DNA of 64,000 bases from Fibrobacter sp. UWB4. GTDB taxonomy: Bacteria; Fibrobacterota; Fibrobacteria; Fibrobacterales; Fibrobacteraceae. This document shows positions 35,618 to 45,199 of the stretch, piece after piece. The notes beneath the pieces were generated by a model, which saw nothing but the letters and a program-made list of their open reading frames with translations, did no database searches and was not told the DNA's origin. The stretch's first letter is position 1, and each line of letters starts with the position of its first letter. A program made the translations under genes and the position numbers. The stretch is from positions 1 through 64,000 of the forward strand of contig NZ_MWQI01000002.1 of assembly GCF_002210345.1 (NCBI RefSeq), read 5' to 3'.

Positions 35618-36942
35618 AACCAGTCTCCATTCGAAGCTGTCAAGCCACGCTTAAACCACAGTTCCATTTCTGGCGATACTTTATAATTTTCAGGCTTCCC
35701 TTTCGTCCATTCAGAATACAGCTTTGCAAAGCCCTCTTCTTCGTCCAGCGTTTTCCAGAAAAAAATCGGGAGCAGATGCGCCGGGATTTCACTGCTGACA
35801 AATTTTTCTATTTCATCCCTAACATTCTTTTCCAATTTTTCCAGATCAGCAAAGAATACAACACGAACTCGGCCGGCACCTTCGATTCCGAACAAGCAAT
35901 CGGTATAATAAATTTTTAAAGGATCTTCGTTATCGTGTAAAATACCGAGCATAAGTTCCACATGACGCCGCCAAGAAGACCCTACACGGTGGCACAGCAA
36001 TTCCGGAAGTTCACGCAAATACTGTTTTTTACAACAAATCGAACGGTATTCAGAAACAAGCCCCAATTTAGGGAAACGAACACCATACATAGCAAGCATT
36101 TGATTAAACGGGCGTGAATTACATTGTTTACAATCCAAAGAATCCAGATCTATAGAAACATTTTCATCAATTGAATAAATATTTGGGAAATTTTCCAGTA
36201 TTCTTAAAAATTTTCTCATTCCATCTTCAATCGGATAAAGATAGTCCATGAGCAATTGCGGATTGTTGCCTTCCCTATAAATAGCCGGGAACAGTTCTAT
36301 TATCGGAGACAGATTGTTCCATTTATGATAATCGCCCTCTGGGAGATGTTCCCAATTCACTGCATTTTTATCATCAACCTTTGGCGAGAAACTTCCTTCC
36401 CAATTGATTTCTAGTTCGCAAACAAGATCCCCCATGCAGCGCCATTTTTTCCACAAGCTCCAAAAGCTTTCAACAACAGCGTTTTTTATAAGATCGTTTT
36501 TAGGTTCTGCAACACAAATTATTACTTTATACCAACTATTATAATCATCAATGTTAAAAATCACCTTTTCTGGATTTTTATACGAGCCATCTTCTTTTTT
36601 ATAAACAATTTTTTTCTGAAAAAACAAAGAATAATCATCCTGGGTTACAGTGCATAAACTTTTAATACGAGACGCACAGTACAAGGCCTGATTTTCATAA
36701 TTTATTTTTCCATCGGGTGAAACAAGATAATCTTCGATATCAAAACTTGACTTGTAACCAACCTCCGTCAGAGCAAATACAATCTGTTCCAGAATGGTAA
36801 TGCCTGGATCATGGGCGTTATAGTCCGTCCAGATTTTTCCACTCAATTTTTGCACAATCTCTATAGCTTTCTGCCGTAGAGCCGCATAATCAAAAGGTCT
36901 TTCCTCTTGACGAGATATAGTTATAAGATTAGTTTCACTCAT
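35614..36942 (-). CDS. eCIS baseplate protein (Afp12-like)
   Basis: A 442-residue protein whose N-terminus carries the hallmark IWTDYNAHDPGITILEQIVF and ALTEVGYKSSFDIEDYL found in the Afp12-like wedge proteins of eCIS from Bacteroidota and relatives. The rest is mixed alpha/beta without further motif. Homologs sit next to the baseplate-J gene and complete the baseplate wedge. Start codon and upstream stop overlap (ATGA). It is compact: Afp12 homologs are often much longer. Confidence 0.75.
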   Translation of the reverse strand: MSETNLITISRQEERPFDYAALRQKAIEIVQKLSGKIWTDYNAHDPGITILEQIVFALTEVGYKSSFDIEDYLVSPDGKINYENQALYCASRIKSLCTVTQDDYSLFFQKKIVYKKEDGSYKNPEKVIFNIDDYNSWYKVIICVAEPKNDLIKNAVVESFWSLWKKWRCMGDLVCELEINWEGSFSPKVDDKNAVNWEHLPEGDYHKWNNLSPIIELFPAIYREGNNPQLLMDYLYPIEDGMRKFLRILENFPNIYSIDENVSIDLDSLDCKQCNSRPFNQMLAMYGVRFPKLGLVSEYRSICCKKQYLRELPELLCHRVGSSWRRHVELMLGILHDNEDPLKIYYTDCLFGIEGAGRVRVVFFADLEKLEKNVRDEIEKFVSSEIPAHLLPIFFWKTLDEEEGFAKLYSEWTKGKPENYKVSPEMELWFKRGLTASNGDWL

Positions 36943-37766
36943 TTTGTAATCGATCCATTCATTTGCGTATCGTACCAGAGCTTAGTCAAGTGATAACGTA
37001 CTTGAACCTTTTTTCCTTCCTTGAAATTACTGCGGACACGCAACTGGAGCGTGAACTCGAATTTATTTTTGCACTTATGCCAGCGGACATCGATCTTTGA
37101 GCCGCCACCTCCGCTGTATGAGCGTGTAATGTTCACTGACGGGTGCGAATTGAACACATTCACCGCAATGGCATGAGTCAGCGCAAAACGTCCATCGCCA
37201 TCCAGCCCGCCGACACCTGCAACGACTTCAAAGCACTGGCATCCCGTCAAGACATCGGTCACATCATACCACTCTCCATCTGCAATGACTTTATACTTTT
37301 CATCTTCATAACCGACGCGGCCTCTAGATGCAATCATGCCGTTAACATCTAGCTCACCTTTAGGAGAATTACAGCCAATACCGACACTTACATTGGGCAA
37401 ATCCATTGACGGGTTGTCCGAGCGTTTGCTCACAAGCGTCACGGCGTTCTTCACGGTATCCCGATTTAGCCGCATATTTACATTCAAGGAAGATTCTTTA
37501 CTTTCCTTATTGTTTACAATATTGACAGACCAGTCATAATCCAACGTCTTCTGATCCTGGAATAAGCTGATTAGGCAACCGTTATCCCTACGCGACCGAA
37601 GTTCCATGCCGTTAGCTTCGGAAACGACAATGCCCTCGTCAATAGAATTCACTACAGAATCAATCAGGCAGTGAAAATCTTCTTCAGCCGGCATGTTCCC
37701 TGCACTAAAGCGCTTTTTCAGTTGTTCGCGACTTTCTTTATCGAGTGTATTTTTTTCTTCAGGCAT
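36939..37766 (-). CDS. eCIS fibre-like protein
   Basis: A 275-residue protein. A short helical N-terminus leads to a region with VSVGIGCNSPKGELDVNGMI, a phrase typical of tail-fibre proteins near their trimeric shafts. It then has a C-terminal beta-rich domain (about 170-265) with GEWYDVTDVLTGCQCFEVVA, ALTHAIAVNVF and VRYHLTKLWYD. Similar domains occur next to Afp11/Afp12-type genes in other eCIS. It probably forms a short fibre or baseplate appendage; target binding is inference. It starts immediately after the baseplate-J gene (37767 marks its stop). Confidence 0.65.
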   Translation of the reverse strand: MPEEKNTLDKESREQLKKRFSAGNMPAEEDFHCLIDSVVNSIDEGIVVSEANGMELRSRRDNGCLISLFQDQKTLDYDWSVNIVNNKESKESSLNVNMRLNRDTVKNAVTLVSKRSDNPSMDLPNVSVGIGCNSPKGELDVNGMIASRGRVGYEDEKYKVIADGEWYDVTDVLTGCQCFEVVAGVGGLDGDGRFALTHAIAVNVFNSHPSVNITRSYSGGGGSKIDVRWHKCKNKFEFTLQLRVRSNFKEGKKVQVRYHLTKLWYDTQMNGSITK

Positions 37767-40700
37767 TTATTTTTTCCTTATGATAAAGGTTTGACCTATT
37801 TCAAGCGCCCCATAGCCATTATTGACAGGATTCTCTATTTTCTTTTTTACCTCAATAAAATGCTTTCGCATCGGAACAGGGACGCTACACGGAAACGATC
37901 CGGAAACAACACTATCATCCATTTCTTCGTCAACATTTACATCAAATTTACGGTCATCAACCGATTTAATTTTCATCAAGGTAAATTTTCCACGGTCCAC
38001 TTGTTTTACATAATCCAGGCTTTCGATAAACGCTATGAGTTTCTCTTTCTGAATCGACCAGCCGAAATGCTTGACAATCCCGCCAACTTTAGACTTGTCA
38101 ACTTCATTTACGTAAAGATACCACGGCGAAAGAAAACGGCTTATCTTTTCGTTCAAGTCCAAAATGGCCTCGCCTTCATTCTCAAGCGAACGAAGCACGA
38201 TATTGCAACGGACTTGCAATTTGTCGAAAAACGGATTGCGGACTTGGACCTTTGAAATCCCAGGGCAGTTTTTTTGCACAAATTCCCTTATTTTGTACAA
38301 AAGGTTTCCACGGACACAAGGGTCCCACTGAAAACTTCCATCATTATACAACGGCGATATCGGGATCAGCAACAAGCTTCTCGGGCAACAAGTATCTATA
38401 GATCCATTCTCTTCGCTTACCTGCGTATGCGGGAAACATTTTACCTTGAGCAATTCTGGGAAATTTTGCAGAACCATGCGTTCATAATCTTCTGCACAGA
38501 CGCACCGATTCTTGTTGTACAAGGATTCAGCCACGCGGGTTCGCATTTCGGAATCCGTTTCACAGCGCTTTCCGCCAAAGGATTCTTCAAACTGGTAAAC
38601 ATTCGAAAAACCTTCAACGCTCGTCGTAAGTTCCTTAATCGTTTGCGGCTTGCAGTGTTCTAATTCAGAGTCATCTTCAAAGCCCGAAACACGCTTGACC
38701 TCGAGCGACTGCGTGAACACGGTCAACAATCTTGAGCATTCCCTCCAGTTTTCTTCGCAAGGTTCAATCCGAATCCAGTAATAGCCTTTCGGCATCAAGC
38801 AGGAATCATTCACCATATCGTTTGGCAAATTCAGCGTCACGATTCCAGAAGACGTGAAATTCGTCGTAGAATCGGCCAGACGATTTTCATCTGGAACAGG
38901 AGTCCATCCTAAAGGACCGAGATACGACCATTTGCATTTTTCATTTCCGCTGCTGCGCATAGCCGAATCACGATTCAGCAAGAAATAGAAATTCGCTTTT
39001 TTCGGTTTGCCCTTAAAGAGAATCCCTAAGTAAAGGATTCCACTTTCAAGAATGAACTTTTCCTTTTCGCTGAAACCAAACGGATGCACAAAAAAGATTC
39101 CGCTATCCTTATGTCCGTCATTCAACTCAGGCAAGATCTTTGTTTGCGCCGTATAATCGACATAAAGATCTTCAATACTTGGTGTATAAGGCTGATTTGG
39201 CAGTTTTATCTTTTTCTTATTATCCTTATCCTCTTTAACCTTGCTCAAATAGGAATTGCATATAACTTCTGATACTTCTCCATGCAAAAAAGCCTTGTCA
39301 GGAGCCACAAGCTTCATCTTGAAAAAGCCATCCTTCATTGATGGCGTATACATGAAATATTCTTCATCTGGAATATTTACACTTGTATTCAAGCAAACAA
39401 CGCTCTTGAACGAGATATCGAAATCGGGCAGAATTTCTTCGTCCTTACGTTCATAGCCTTCATTTTTAACAGTCTTAAAAAGATTGCAGAGAACCTCTTT
39501 TTTTTCAGAAGGAACCCATGAACCGTTGTAAAGTCCGCTCAAGGCCACCATAAAATCAGATGTATGCGGAGGATTTTCATATTGACTATACCATTCTGAA
39601 AAATCCTTGCACTTCGGAAGGCCGCACCATTTTCCATGAACCGTAAATGAATCGAGATCCTTTCCGCAAGTTTCCTTGCAGCCCAAAATGAACGAATGAC
39701 CAAGAGCAGGAACAGGGCCAAAAGGCTGCACCGGCAAATCCATCGAAACAGGGCCAAACTCATTAGAGGCGACAATATCGCGGCATTTGGACACATTCAC
39801 AGCGATGTTGACCGATTGCAATTTCATTTGCCTATAAGCATACCAAAGACCTTGCGACCTATGCGGATTCATCAAAAGTCTAAGCATCGGGTGCTTGAAC
39901 CGAAACTCGCCACCGTGAATTTCTGGATTGTAGTTGACGATCGGAGGCTCGGAATCGTTGAGCGTGAATTCAAGAGACATCTGATTGTTGGCGTACCCGT
40001 TCATCCCGTTGCCAATGACAATCCTGTAGTTCTTGACATCAAGCCAGCCCTCGCTCGTCGTGAGGGAAACTCGAAACGCGCTTGAAAGCACTGCCAAAAA
40101 CTCTTTTGGCGCACCAGATATTCCATCAAAGACCGTATTCTTTATAGAATTTGGCACATACGTAAAATCGACTTTCACATTCCTTTCACCACTGGACATG
40201 TAGAAAATTCGATCTGAAATACATATACCAAGCCTTGAGAACTTGGTTCCTTCGAGAACATCATTCGATCGGGTCAGTCCAAACAGTGGATAAGGCACCA
40301 TTTTCTGTTCAACCGCCTGACTTACCTTATAAACAGGAAGCTCCGTCTGCACAATCGGATAATCCGCAACATTCGAAAGCGTGAGAATTTTTGCAACCTT
40401 TACATCATTGAGGTTTGCATCGCTAATAGACTCAAATTCAATATCTTCGCCTTTGCTGTTCACACCCGCACTAAAGCGCGTCCCTTTCGGAAGCACACAC
40501 GAAACATTCTCGTTTTCGATATCAAACGTGACAAAAGCATGATCCCCATCAGCTTCTCGTCTATCTTGTCCGAGAACCTTCCTGTAATAAAAATCAATGC
40601 GTTTATCGGGAAACTCGTTAATTTTATCACGAACATTTCCAAAGAGATTTGCACTCGCAGCATACAAGGCAACCGCAGGATCCGTCTTGCCATCAGCGTC

Positions 40701-40907
40701 AATGACACCGTCTATCATCAAGGCGATATCCTTAGCATCGGCCTTTTCAAAAAAATCAGGAAGTCCTTTATCCTTTGATTTCTTAAGCAGTTCTTCTAAA
40801 ATATTTTGCGTTTTACGGCTATCTACAACAAAATAATTCTTCTTAAGTTCATAGAACTCGCGAGTACGATTACTTAAGCCATCTTTTATTCTATAAGCTG
40901 CAGTCAT
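37767..40907 (-). CDS. eCIS baseplate protein J (Afp11-like)
   Basis: A roughly 1046-residue protein of the baseplate-J/gp6 class. An N-terminal helical part is followed by AFVTFDIENENVSCVLPKGT (a J-like entry), a long beta-rich middle, and a C-terminal region with RVAESLYNKNRCVCAEDYER and MVLQNFPELLKVKCFP, which matches the conserved J core. It forms the wedge ring that links spike, tube and sheath. The frame opens with TTG five codons upstream; ATG 40907 is preferred. It follows the gp25-like gene after 18 bp. Confidence 0.85.
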   Translation of the reverse strand: MTAAYRIKDGLSNRTREFYELKKNYFVVDSRKTQNILEELLKKSKDKGLPDFFEKADAKDIALMIDGVIDADGKTDPAVALYAASANLFGNVRDKINEFPDKRIDFYYRKVLGQDRREADGDHAFVTFDIENENVSCVLPKGTRFSAGVNSKGEDIEFESISDANLNDVKVAKILTLSNVADYPIVQTELPVYKVSQAVEQKMVPYPLFGLTRSNDVLEGTKFSRLGICISDRIFYMSSGERNVKVDFTYVPNSIKNTVFDGISGAPKEFLAVLSSAFRVSLTTSEGWLDVKNYRIVIGNGMNGYANNQMSLEFTLNDSEPPIVNYNPEIHGGEFRFKHPMLRLLMNPHRSQGLWYAYRQMKLQSVNIAVNVSKCRDIVASNEFGPVSMDLPVQPFGPVPALGHSFILGCKETCGKDLDSFTVHGKWCGLPKCKDFSEWYSQYENPPHTSDFMVALSGLYNGSWVPSEKKEVLCNLFKTVKNEGYERKDEEILPDFDISFKSVVCLNTSVNIPDEEYFMYTPSMKDGFFKMKLVAPDKAFLHGEVSEVICNSYLSKVKEDKDNKKKIKLPNQPYTPSIEDLYVDYTAQTKILPELNDGHKDSGIFFVHPFGFSEKEKFILESGILYLGILFKGKPKKANFYFLLNRDSAMRSSGNEKCKWSYLGPLGWTPVPDENRLADSTTNFTSSGIVTLNLPNDMVNDSCLMPKGYYWIRIEPCEENWRECSRLLTVFTQSLEVKRVSGFEDDSELEHCKPQTIKELTTSVEGFSNVYQFEESFGGKRCETDSEMRTRVAESLYNKNRCVCAEDYERMVLQNFPELLKVKCFPHTQVSEENGSIDTCCPRSLLLIPISPLYNDGSFQWDPCVRGNLLYKIREFVQKNCPGISKVQVRNPFFDKLQVRCNIVLRSLENEGEAILDLNEKISRFLSPWYLYVNEVDKSKVGGIVKHFGWSIQKEKLIAFIESLDYVKQVDRGKFTLMKIKSVDDRKFDVNVDEEMDDSVVSGSFPCSVPVPMRKHFIEVKKKIENPVNNGYGALEIGQTFIIRKK

Positions 40908-40925
40908 ATTCAAATTCTTCAACTT

Positions 40926-41330
40926 TTAAATGCTTGCATCCGTCGCTTCATTCAGATAGAACGGGAACACCAAATTCATTCGGCTATTCGTCGAACGAAC
41001 AACATAGACAACTTCGACTTTCAGGACCTCTTTCTTTTCACTCTCCATCACATTCACATTTTCAACATCAACACGGGGTTCATTCATCAGGATTGCGCGA
41101 CGAACTTCGGACTGTATAAGCGTAATCAACCGTAGCGAATACGATTCAAAGCAATAGTCCCTCAAGCGGCAGCCAAAATCCGGGCGCATCGTACGTTCCC
41201 CAGGATACGTCATCAGGAGAATACGAAGGCTTTCATGAATATCCTCTTCGAACTCCGACATTTTCGTTCCTGTATCCAGAAACATTACCGGGAACGACCA
41301 GCCGCGACCTAAAAAAGATATATCCCGCAT
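40926..41330 (-). CDS. eCIS baseplate wedge gp25-like protein (Afp9-like)
   Basis: A 134-residue protein of the GPW/gp25 family: MRDISFLGRGWSFPV at the start, then SLRILLMTYPGERTMRPDFG and CRLRDYCFE, the signature of gp25, which nucleates sheath assembly on the baseplate. ATG at 41330 is one base after the PAAR stop; an upstream TTG is less likely. Confidence 0.9.
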   Translation of the reverse strand: MRDISFLGRGWSFPVMFLDTGTKMSEFEEDIHESLRILLMTYPGERTMRPDFGCRLRDYCFESYSLRLITLIQSEVRRAILMNEPRVDVENVNVMESEKKEVLKVEVVYVVRSTNSRMNLVFPFYLNEATDASI

Positions 41331-41331
41331 T

Positions 41332-41634
41332 TCAGCCCCCAATCATCACCGTGGGGCAGCCCACTACAATAACGCCGCCATGCGCCGTACTGTCGCCCAT
41401 TCTTGCAGCAGGCTTTCCGCAAATCAGGACCGTCGCAGAGCCTTTTATGATCGAATCAGGAGGGCCAACGCAAACGCAGGAATCGCCCATTACAGCAGCA
41501 GGCATCCCGCCAATCAAAACCGTTGGCGCACCAGGCCCTACGACAGGCCCTCCCACATGCGGCACAGGCGATGGGAATGCAGGGGTCTGCATGGGACATG
41601 TATGCATATCTGTAAGTCTAGCAGCGCACGCCAT
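41332..41634 (-). CDS. eCIS PAAR-type spike tip (Afp10-like)
   Basis: A 100-residue PAAR protein with Gly/Pro-rich repeats: MACAARLTDMHTCP, HVGGPVVGPGAPTVLIGGMP, CVCVGPPDSIIKGSATVLIC and a final STAHGGVIVVGCPTVMIGG. His and Cys residues that bind the stabilising metal in PAAR cones are present. It caps the VgrG-like spike. It lies 8 bp after the spike gene and runs directly into the gp25-like gene. Confidence 0.92.
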   Translation of the reverse strand: MACAARLTDMHTCPMQTPAFPSPVPHVGGPVVGPGAPTVLIGGMPAAVMGDSCVCVGPPDSIIKGSATVLICGKPAARMGDSTAHGGVIVVGCPTVMIGG

Positions 41635-41642
41635 AAAAGCTC

Positions 41643-43430
41643 CTAATTGATCATCACCATAGCACCTTTAATAACGGTCTGGCCAGAAGCCGAAACTTCG
41701 GCCTTGGCACTACCCTTTCCCGTAAAGCCAATTTTTCCATTGAACTCCACGTTCAACCCTTCCCCTTTAAGGTCGCCTTTAGAAGAAAGCTCGATCCCTC
41801 CGACAGCCGAGACTTTAAACTTCCCCTTCGTATCGAAAGATATATCTTTATTCGACGATACCTTAATACCGCTATCAGACATTTCGATCTTATTGCCCGA
41901 AGAATCCTCGACTAGAATCTTTTTTCCATCATCATCAAGTATAAATTTGCGATTACCGGGCGTTGCAATCGTAATCGACTTTTTTTCTTCGTTGAATTCG
42001 AGATTCAGCTTTTCACGCGTGAGAATCTGCTTGACATTGTTCTTTTGTTCCAAAGCATGCGGAGGAGCAAGCTTGGAACTGTAAAGGCTCCCGAGAATTA
42101 CAGGACTCGAAGGGTCACCGCCAAAAAAGCCAAGAACCACCTCGTCACCCACTTCCGGATAGAACAAGCACCCAACCTTGTTCGATGCATAAATGCCCCC
42201 AAGGCGGGCCCACACATCCTGTTTTTCATTTTCCATTAGCGGGATATTCACCTTGACGCGGTTCAGCTTTTCAGGATCGTCATGTATTTGCAATACGACA
42301 CCCGTCAATAACCCATGTACACCGCAGTTAAGCCCAGACGCAATGGGCGCCGAGGTCTCGAACTTTTCGTAGAACCATTCTTTAGGCATGCCAAACGAAA
42401 ATTCCGTGGTCCAGATTCCATTGCGGACATTATGGTGGATTCCAGAAACAAGCGCTCCGCCTTTAAAACGGTTTCCGACATTCTTGAGATTCACCAATTT
42501 TCCGAGATTCGCCTTTGTCGTCCCGACGCACACCACAGAACCGCAAATACGCGAAAGCTCATTTTTCAGCTGCTCCGATTCCGCCCAGGAATTTAGCGCA
42601 CTCTTGGAAATCTGGGTGCTGGTCTGAAGCGTATTCGCAGAGACCTTCAGGACATCGGCAAGCTTGTTTCCCGTAAAGCTGTTTTGGCCCCCCAGAGTTT
42701 TGCTTGTGGACTTTCCAGAAACGACCTGCTGGGATGTTACATCCCAAGATTTGGCCGTGACATTCTTGACCATGAACAAGGCATTTGCCTCCGCCTTAAA
42801 TTCAAGAATATCCGTTCCCCAAATGAGGTCAACATCAGCATCCCCCTTAGAGTTGATTTTTTCTATGGACAATCCACTGTCATCAGCCAGGAGCCAGCAG
42901 CCATTCGCCTCTGCACGAGTCATCATAAAATCCCAGTCCGTACAGTAATACTGCAACATTTCTTTATGCACTTCGCTGCCCATGCTAGACTTTATCGAGA
43001 CCCCATAATTGCCTGTCAGTTTTTTTACGATATCGTCATCGGATTTATCCAAAAAATTCGCATTTTTACGTGCACACGTCATGGCAATCGCCTTATGGCG
43101 GCATTCGATTTTCACGCAACAGCGGCCACTTTTATCAATCGATATTCCATGGCGCAAAACGATCCCCTTGAAAATCGGAGTCGATTTCGTTTCATATCCA
43201 GCCTTAATTGTCACTTCGGAACCAGGAGCAAGCTCCTCGCCATCACTTAAAGGAAACGAGCCATTGCTCATTTCACCGTCTTCTATGACAATAACAGCTT
43301 TCGGAATGGAATTGATTCCATAGTAGACGTCAACGGAAACAATCGGAAGGATCGAAGACAACGCCTTGCCACCCGATTCAACCACGCATTCAACAGGACC
43401 TTCTGCACTAAGAATTGGCGAATTACTCAT
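41643..43430 (-). CDS. eCIS VgrG/gp27-gp5-like central spike (Afp8-like)
   Basis: A roughly 595-residue spike with a gp27-like N-terminal half (EVTIKAGYETKSTPIFKGIV, ICGSVVCVGTTKANLGKLVN), a gp5-type OB-fold (GCLFYPEVGDEVVLGFFGGD, then PVILGSLYSSKLAPP near 420-450) and a C-terminal beta-helix with short Gly/Ser/Lys repeats (about 490-595). ATG 43430 follows GAGG by 6 bases; the upstream TTG is disfavoured. It receives the PAAR tip encoded next. Confidence 0.92.
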   Translation of the reverse strand: MSNSPILSAEGPVECVVESGGKALSSILPIVSVDVYYGINSIPKAVIVIEDGEMSNGSFPLSDGEELAPGSEVTIKAGYETKSTPIFKGIVLRHGISIDKSGRCCVKIECRHKAIAMTCARKNANFLDKSDDDIVKKLTGNYGVSIKSSMGSEVHKEMLQYYCTDWDFMMTRAEANGCWLLADDSGLSIEKINSKGDADVDLIWGTDILEFKAEANALFMVKNVTAKSWDVTSQQVVSGKSTSKTLGGQNSFTGNKLADVLKVSANTLQTSTQISKSALNSWAESEQLKNELSRICGSVVCVGTTKANLGKLVNLKNVGNRFKGGALVSGIHHNVRNGIWTTEFSFGMPKEWFYEKFETSAPIASGLNCGVHGLLTGVVLQIHDDPEKLNRVKVNIPLMENEKQDVWARLGGIYASNKVGCLFYPEVGDEVVLGFFGGDPSSPVILGSLYSSKLAPPHALEQKNNVKQILTREKLNLEFNEEKKSITIATPGNRKFILDDDGKKILVEDSSGNKIEMSDSGIKVSSNKDISFDTKGKFKVSAVGGIELSSKGDLKGEGLNVEFNGKIGFTGKGSAKAEVSASGQTVIKGAMVMIN

Positions 43431-43437
43431 GAAAACC

Positions 43438-44076
43438 TCAATCAACCAACGGAGGGAACACCAAACGCGTTCCAGGGACCAGGCGGCAAAAATCAGAAAG
43501 ATTATTTACTCGGGCCACCTGCATATAATAAGAAGGATCGTTGTAGACCTTGTTGCAAAGATTCGGCAAAGTATCTCCGGCCCTGACTTCAATGACATGC
43601 GTCAAATCAGGAGAACTCTTGTTTGATTCAGCCTCAAGATCTTTAAAGGTCTTGAACAAGGCAAAACTCAAGTTCACTTCAGCTCGAATCGGATGGCCAT
43701 CCTTATCGAACAAAGCAAACTTGGTCTCCATTGAAAGAAGACGGCCCTGAACTTTTAAATCACCCCACAAGATATCGACGACAGAAGGCTCATGATTTTT
43801 TCCATTGTAATCGTAGACAATGCTTTTCAGCTTTTTTATCATTTCATCAATGGACCCATTGAACGGCCATTTTTCAACAGGAATCGAACCGGTTGTATCT
43901 AAGAATATTTTAGGGATCGTAAGAACAGAGGCTTCGTACCGGTCAAACTTTTTGCTTCGCGGTTCGTTATAATCGGAATACTTTATAGCATCCTTAATGC
44001 TATAATCCTGCGGATTAACCATAACCGAAAAACTTTTGTTATTAGCCGATAATGTAAGCATTCCGTCTGCAGCCAT
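43438..44076 (-). CDS. eCIS LysM tail protein (Afp7-like)
   Basis: A 212-residue protein with an N-terminal beta domain and a C-terminal LysM module (about 160-205: VIEVRAGDTLPNLCNKVYND then YYMQVARVNN). LysM proteins at this position connect inner tube and spike in Afp/PVC and phage gp53-like systems. It follows the DUF5908 peptide gene by one base. Confidence 0.88.
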   Translation of the reverse strand: MAADGMLTLSANNKSFSVMVNPQDYSIKDAIKYSDYNEPRSKKFDRYEASVLTIPKIFLDTTGSIPVEKWPFNGSIDEMIKKLKSIVYDYNGKNHEPSVVDILWGDLKVQGRLLSMETKFALFDKDGHPIRAEVNLSFALFKTFKDLEAESNKSSPDLTHVIEVRAGDTLPNLCNKVYNDPSYYMQVARVNNLSDFCRLVPGTRLVFPPLVD

Positions 44077-44077
44077 C

Positions 44078-44233
44078 TTAGCGTTCCTTCTTACTTTCTA
44101 CAAATTCATTCACATAATCACGACATTCTTCCAGGATTTCAGCACGCATTTTTTCAAGAGTCCTCTGCATATCATCAGAAGAAATTCCCGCTACATGGAC
44201 ATTTATCGTCAAATTCTTTATATCCAAAGACAT
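44078..44233 (-). CDS. eCIS DUF5908 small protein (Afp6-like)
   Basis: A small gene of 51 codons fills the exact gap between two eCIS genes. It reads MSLDIKNLTINVHVAGISSD, then a helix with MQRTLEKMRAEILEECRDYV and a Lys/Glu/Arg end. DUF5908 proteins are 50-60 residues with the same strand (I..L.I.V.V) and C-terminal helix ending in basic residues, and occur at this place between the second tube and the LysM protein. The function is unknown. Confidence 0.85.
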   Translation of the reverse strand: MSLDIKNLTINVHVAGISSDDMQRTLEKMRAEILEECRDYVNEFVESKKER

Positions 44234-44234
44234 G

Positions 44235-44717
44235 TTACAAATCCAGCAATTTAAACGAATAATATTTCAGCGTTATCGTTTCGAGAGCGATTTCGTTTTT
44301 CATGGCATCAAATTTTCCGAGAGTCCACTTTACAGGATAAGCATGCTTAAATGCCCACGACACCAAAGGTTCTTCCGATTCACTCAGCAAAGAAACAATG
44401 ACGTCCTTAGGCTTGATGCTTTCTTTAGACAGGGGTTCTGCTAGAATGTCTTTACACCAGTTAAAGAAAGCATCGCCTTTTTTTACAAAACCGCGCTTTA
44501 AGACCAAATCGGTAAACTTGCGCGATTTCGGGACGTAAAAGCAGTTGTAATTGTCGCCCCCAGACTGAACCGGTTCAATTTCCAAAGAACATTCAATTCC
44601 GCTCACTTCACAGAAGGAGACTTGTGCATCGCCCACAGTCACCCTAAAATGAAACGCAGCAGGAATATCCCATTCTTCGAGTTTATTCAATTGAGAGGAT
44701 TCACCTTCAGGGGGCAT
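44235..44717 (-). CDS. eCIS inner tube protein 2 (Afp5-like, gp19 family)
   Basis: A roughly 160-residue tail-tube family protein: FHFRVTVGDAQVSFCEVSGI, CFYVPKSRKFTDLVLKRGFV, an FFNWCKDIL helix and ALETITLKYYSFKLLDL at the end. In Afp the second tube protein forms the first ring on the spike. A TTG two codons upstream is possible. It lies 13 bp after tube 1. Confidence 0.9.
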   Translation of the reverse strand: MPPEGESSQLNKLEEWDIPAAFHFRVTVGDAQVSFCEVSGIECSLEIEPVQSGGDNYNCFYVPKSRKFTDLVLKRGFVKKGDAFFNWCKDILAEPLSKESIKPKDVIVSLLSESEEPLVSWAFKHAYPVKWTLGKFDAMKNEIALETITLKYYSFKLLDL

Positions 44718-44730
44718 ACGCAATTACCTT

Positions 44731-45183
44731 CTACTTATTTTCAACTTCAAAGCCTTCGTGAACAATTTCAATGCTTTCGATAGCAACTTCGTTGCCTTCG
44801 GCCTTGAGATCTGTTCCCGTTACTTTGGTGGGCCATGCATTCTTGAGCTTCCAGGTCACGGTCGGCGTATCGGATTCGTCCAGAAGGCTTATCGTAACGT
44901 CGGTACGTTCGATGGTATTCATCTTGATTTTCTTGAACCATTCCCAGAGCTTGTTATTGCCCTTGAAAATGCCCTTCTTCATTGTCACATTGCCGAACTT
45001 GATCAGTCCAGGCATCTTGACCACCGAGTAAACCTTGCTATCGCCAGCGCGATACTTGATTTCTTCAGATTGTGCGTCAAGACCAGAAACCTCCTGGAAG
45101 GACATCGTATCTTTACCCCACATTACCTGAAAGTGGAATTTTGGCATAGGCCAAATATCAGGACTTTGGTTTTCACCAGCCAT
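44731..45183 (-). CDS. eCIS inner tube protein 1 (Afp1-like, gp19 family)
   Basis: A 150-residue major tube protein: FHFQVMWGKDTMSFQEVSGL, a YSVVKMPGLIKFGNVTMKKG segment, LWEWFKKIK, and AIESIEIVHEGFEVENK at the end. It polymerises into the needle inside the sheath, in which cargo is thought to be packed. It is clearly related to tube 2 next to it. The gene follows the sheath gene by 16 bp, with an AGGT-type ribosome binding site. Confidence 0.93.
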   Translation of the reverse strand: MAGENQSPDIWPMPKFHFQVMWGKDTMSFQEVSGLDAQSEEIKYRAGDSKVYSVVKMPGLIKFGNVTMKKGIFKGNNKLWEWFKKIKMNTIERTDVTISLLDESDTPTVTWKLKNAWPTKVTGTDLKAEGNEVAIESIEIVHEGFEVENK

Positions 45184-45199
45184 ATTATATTACCTCCAA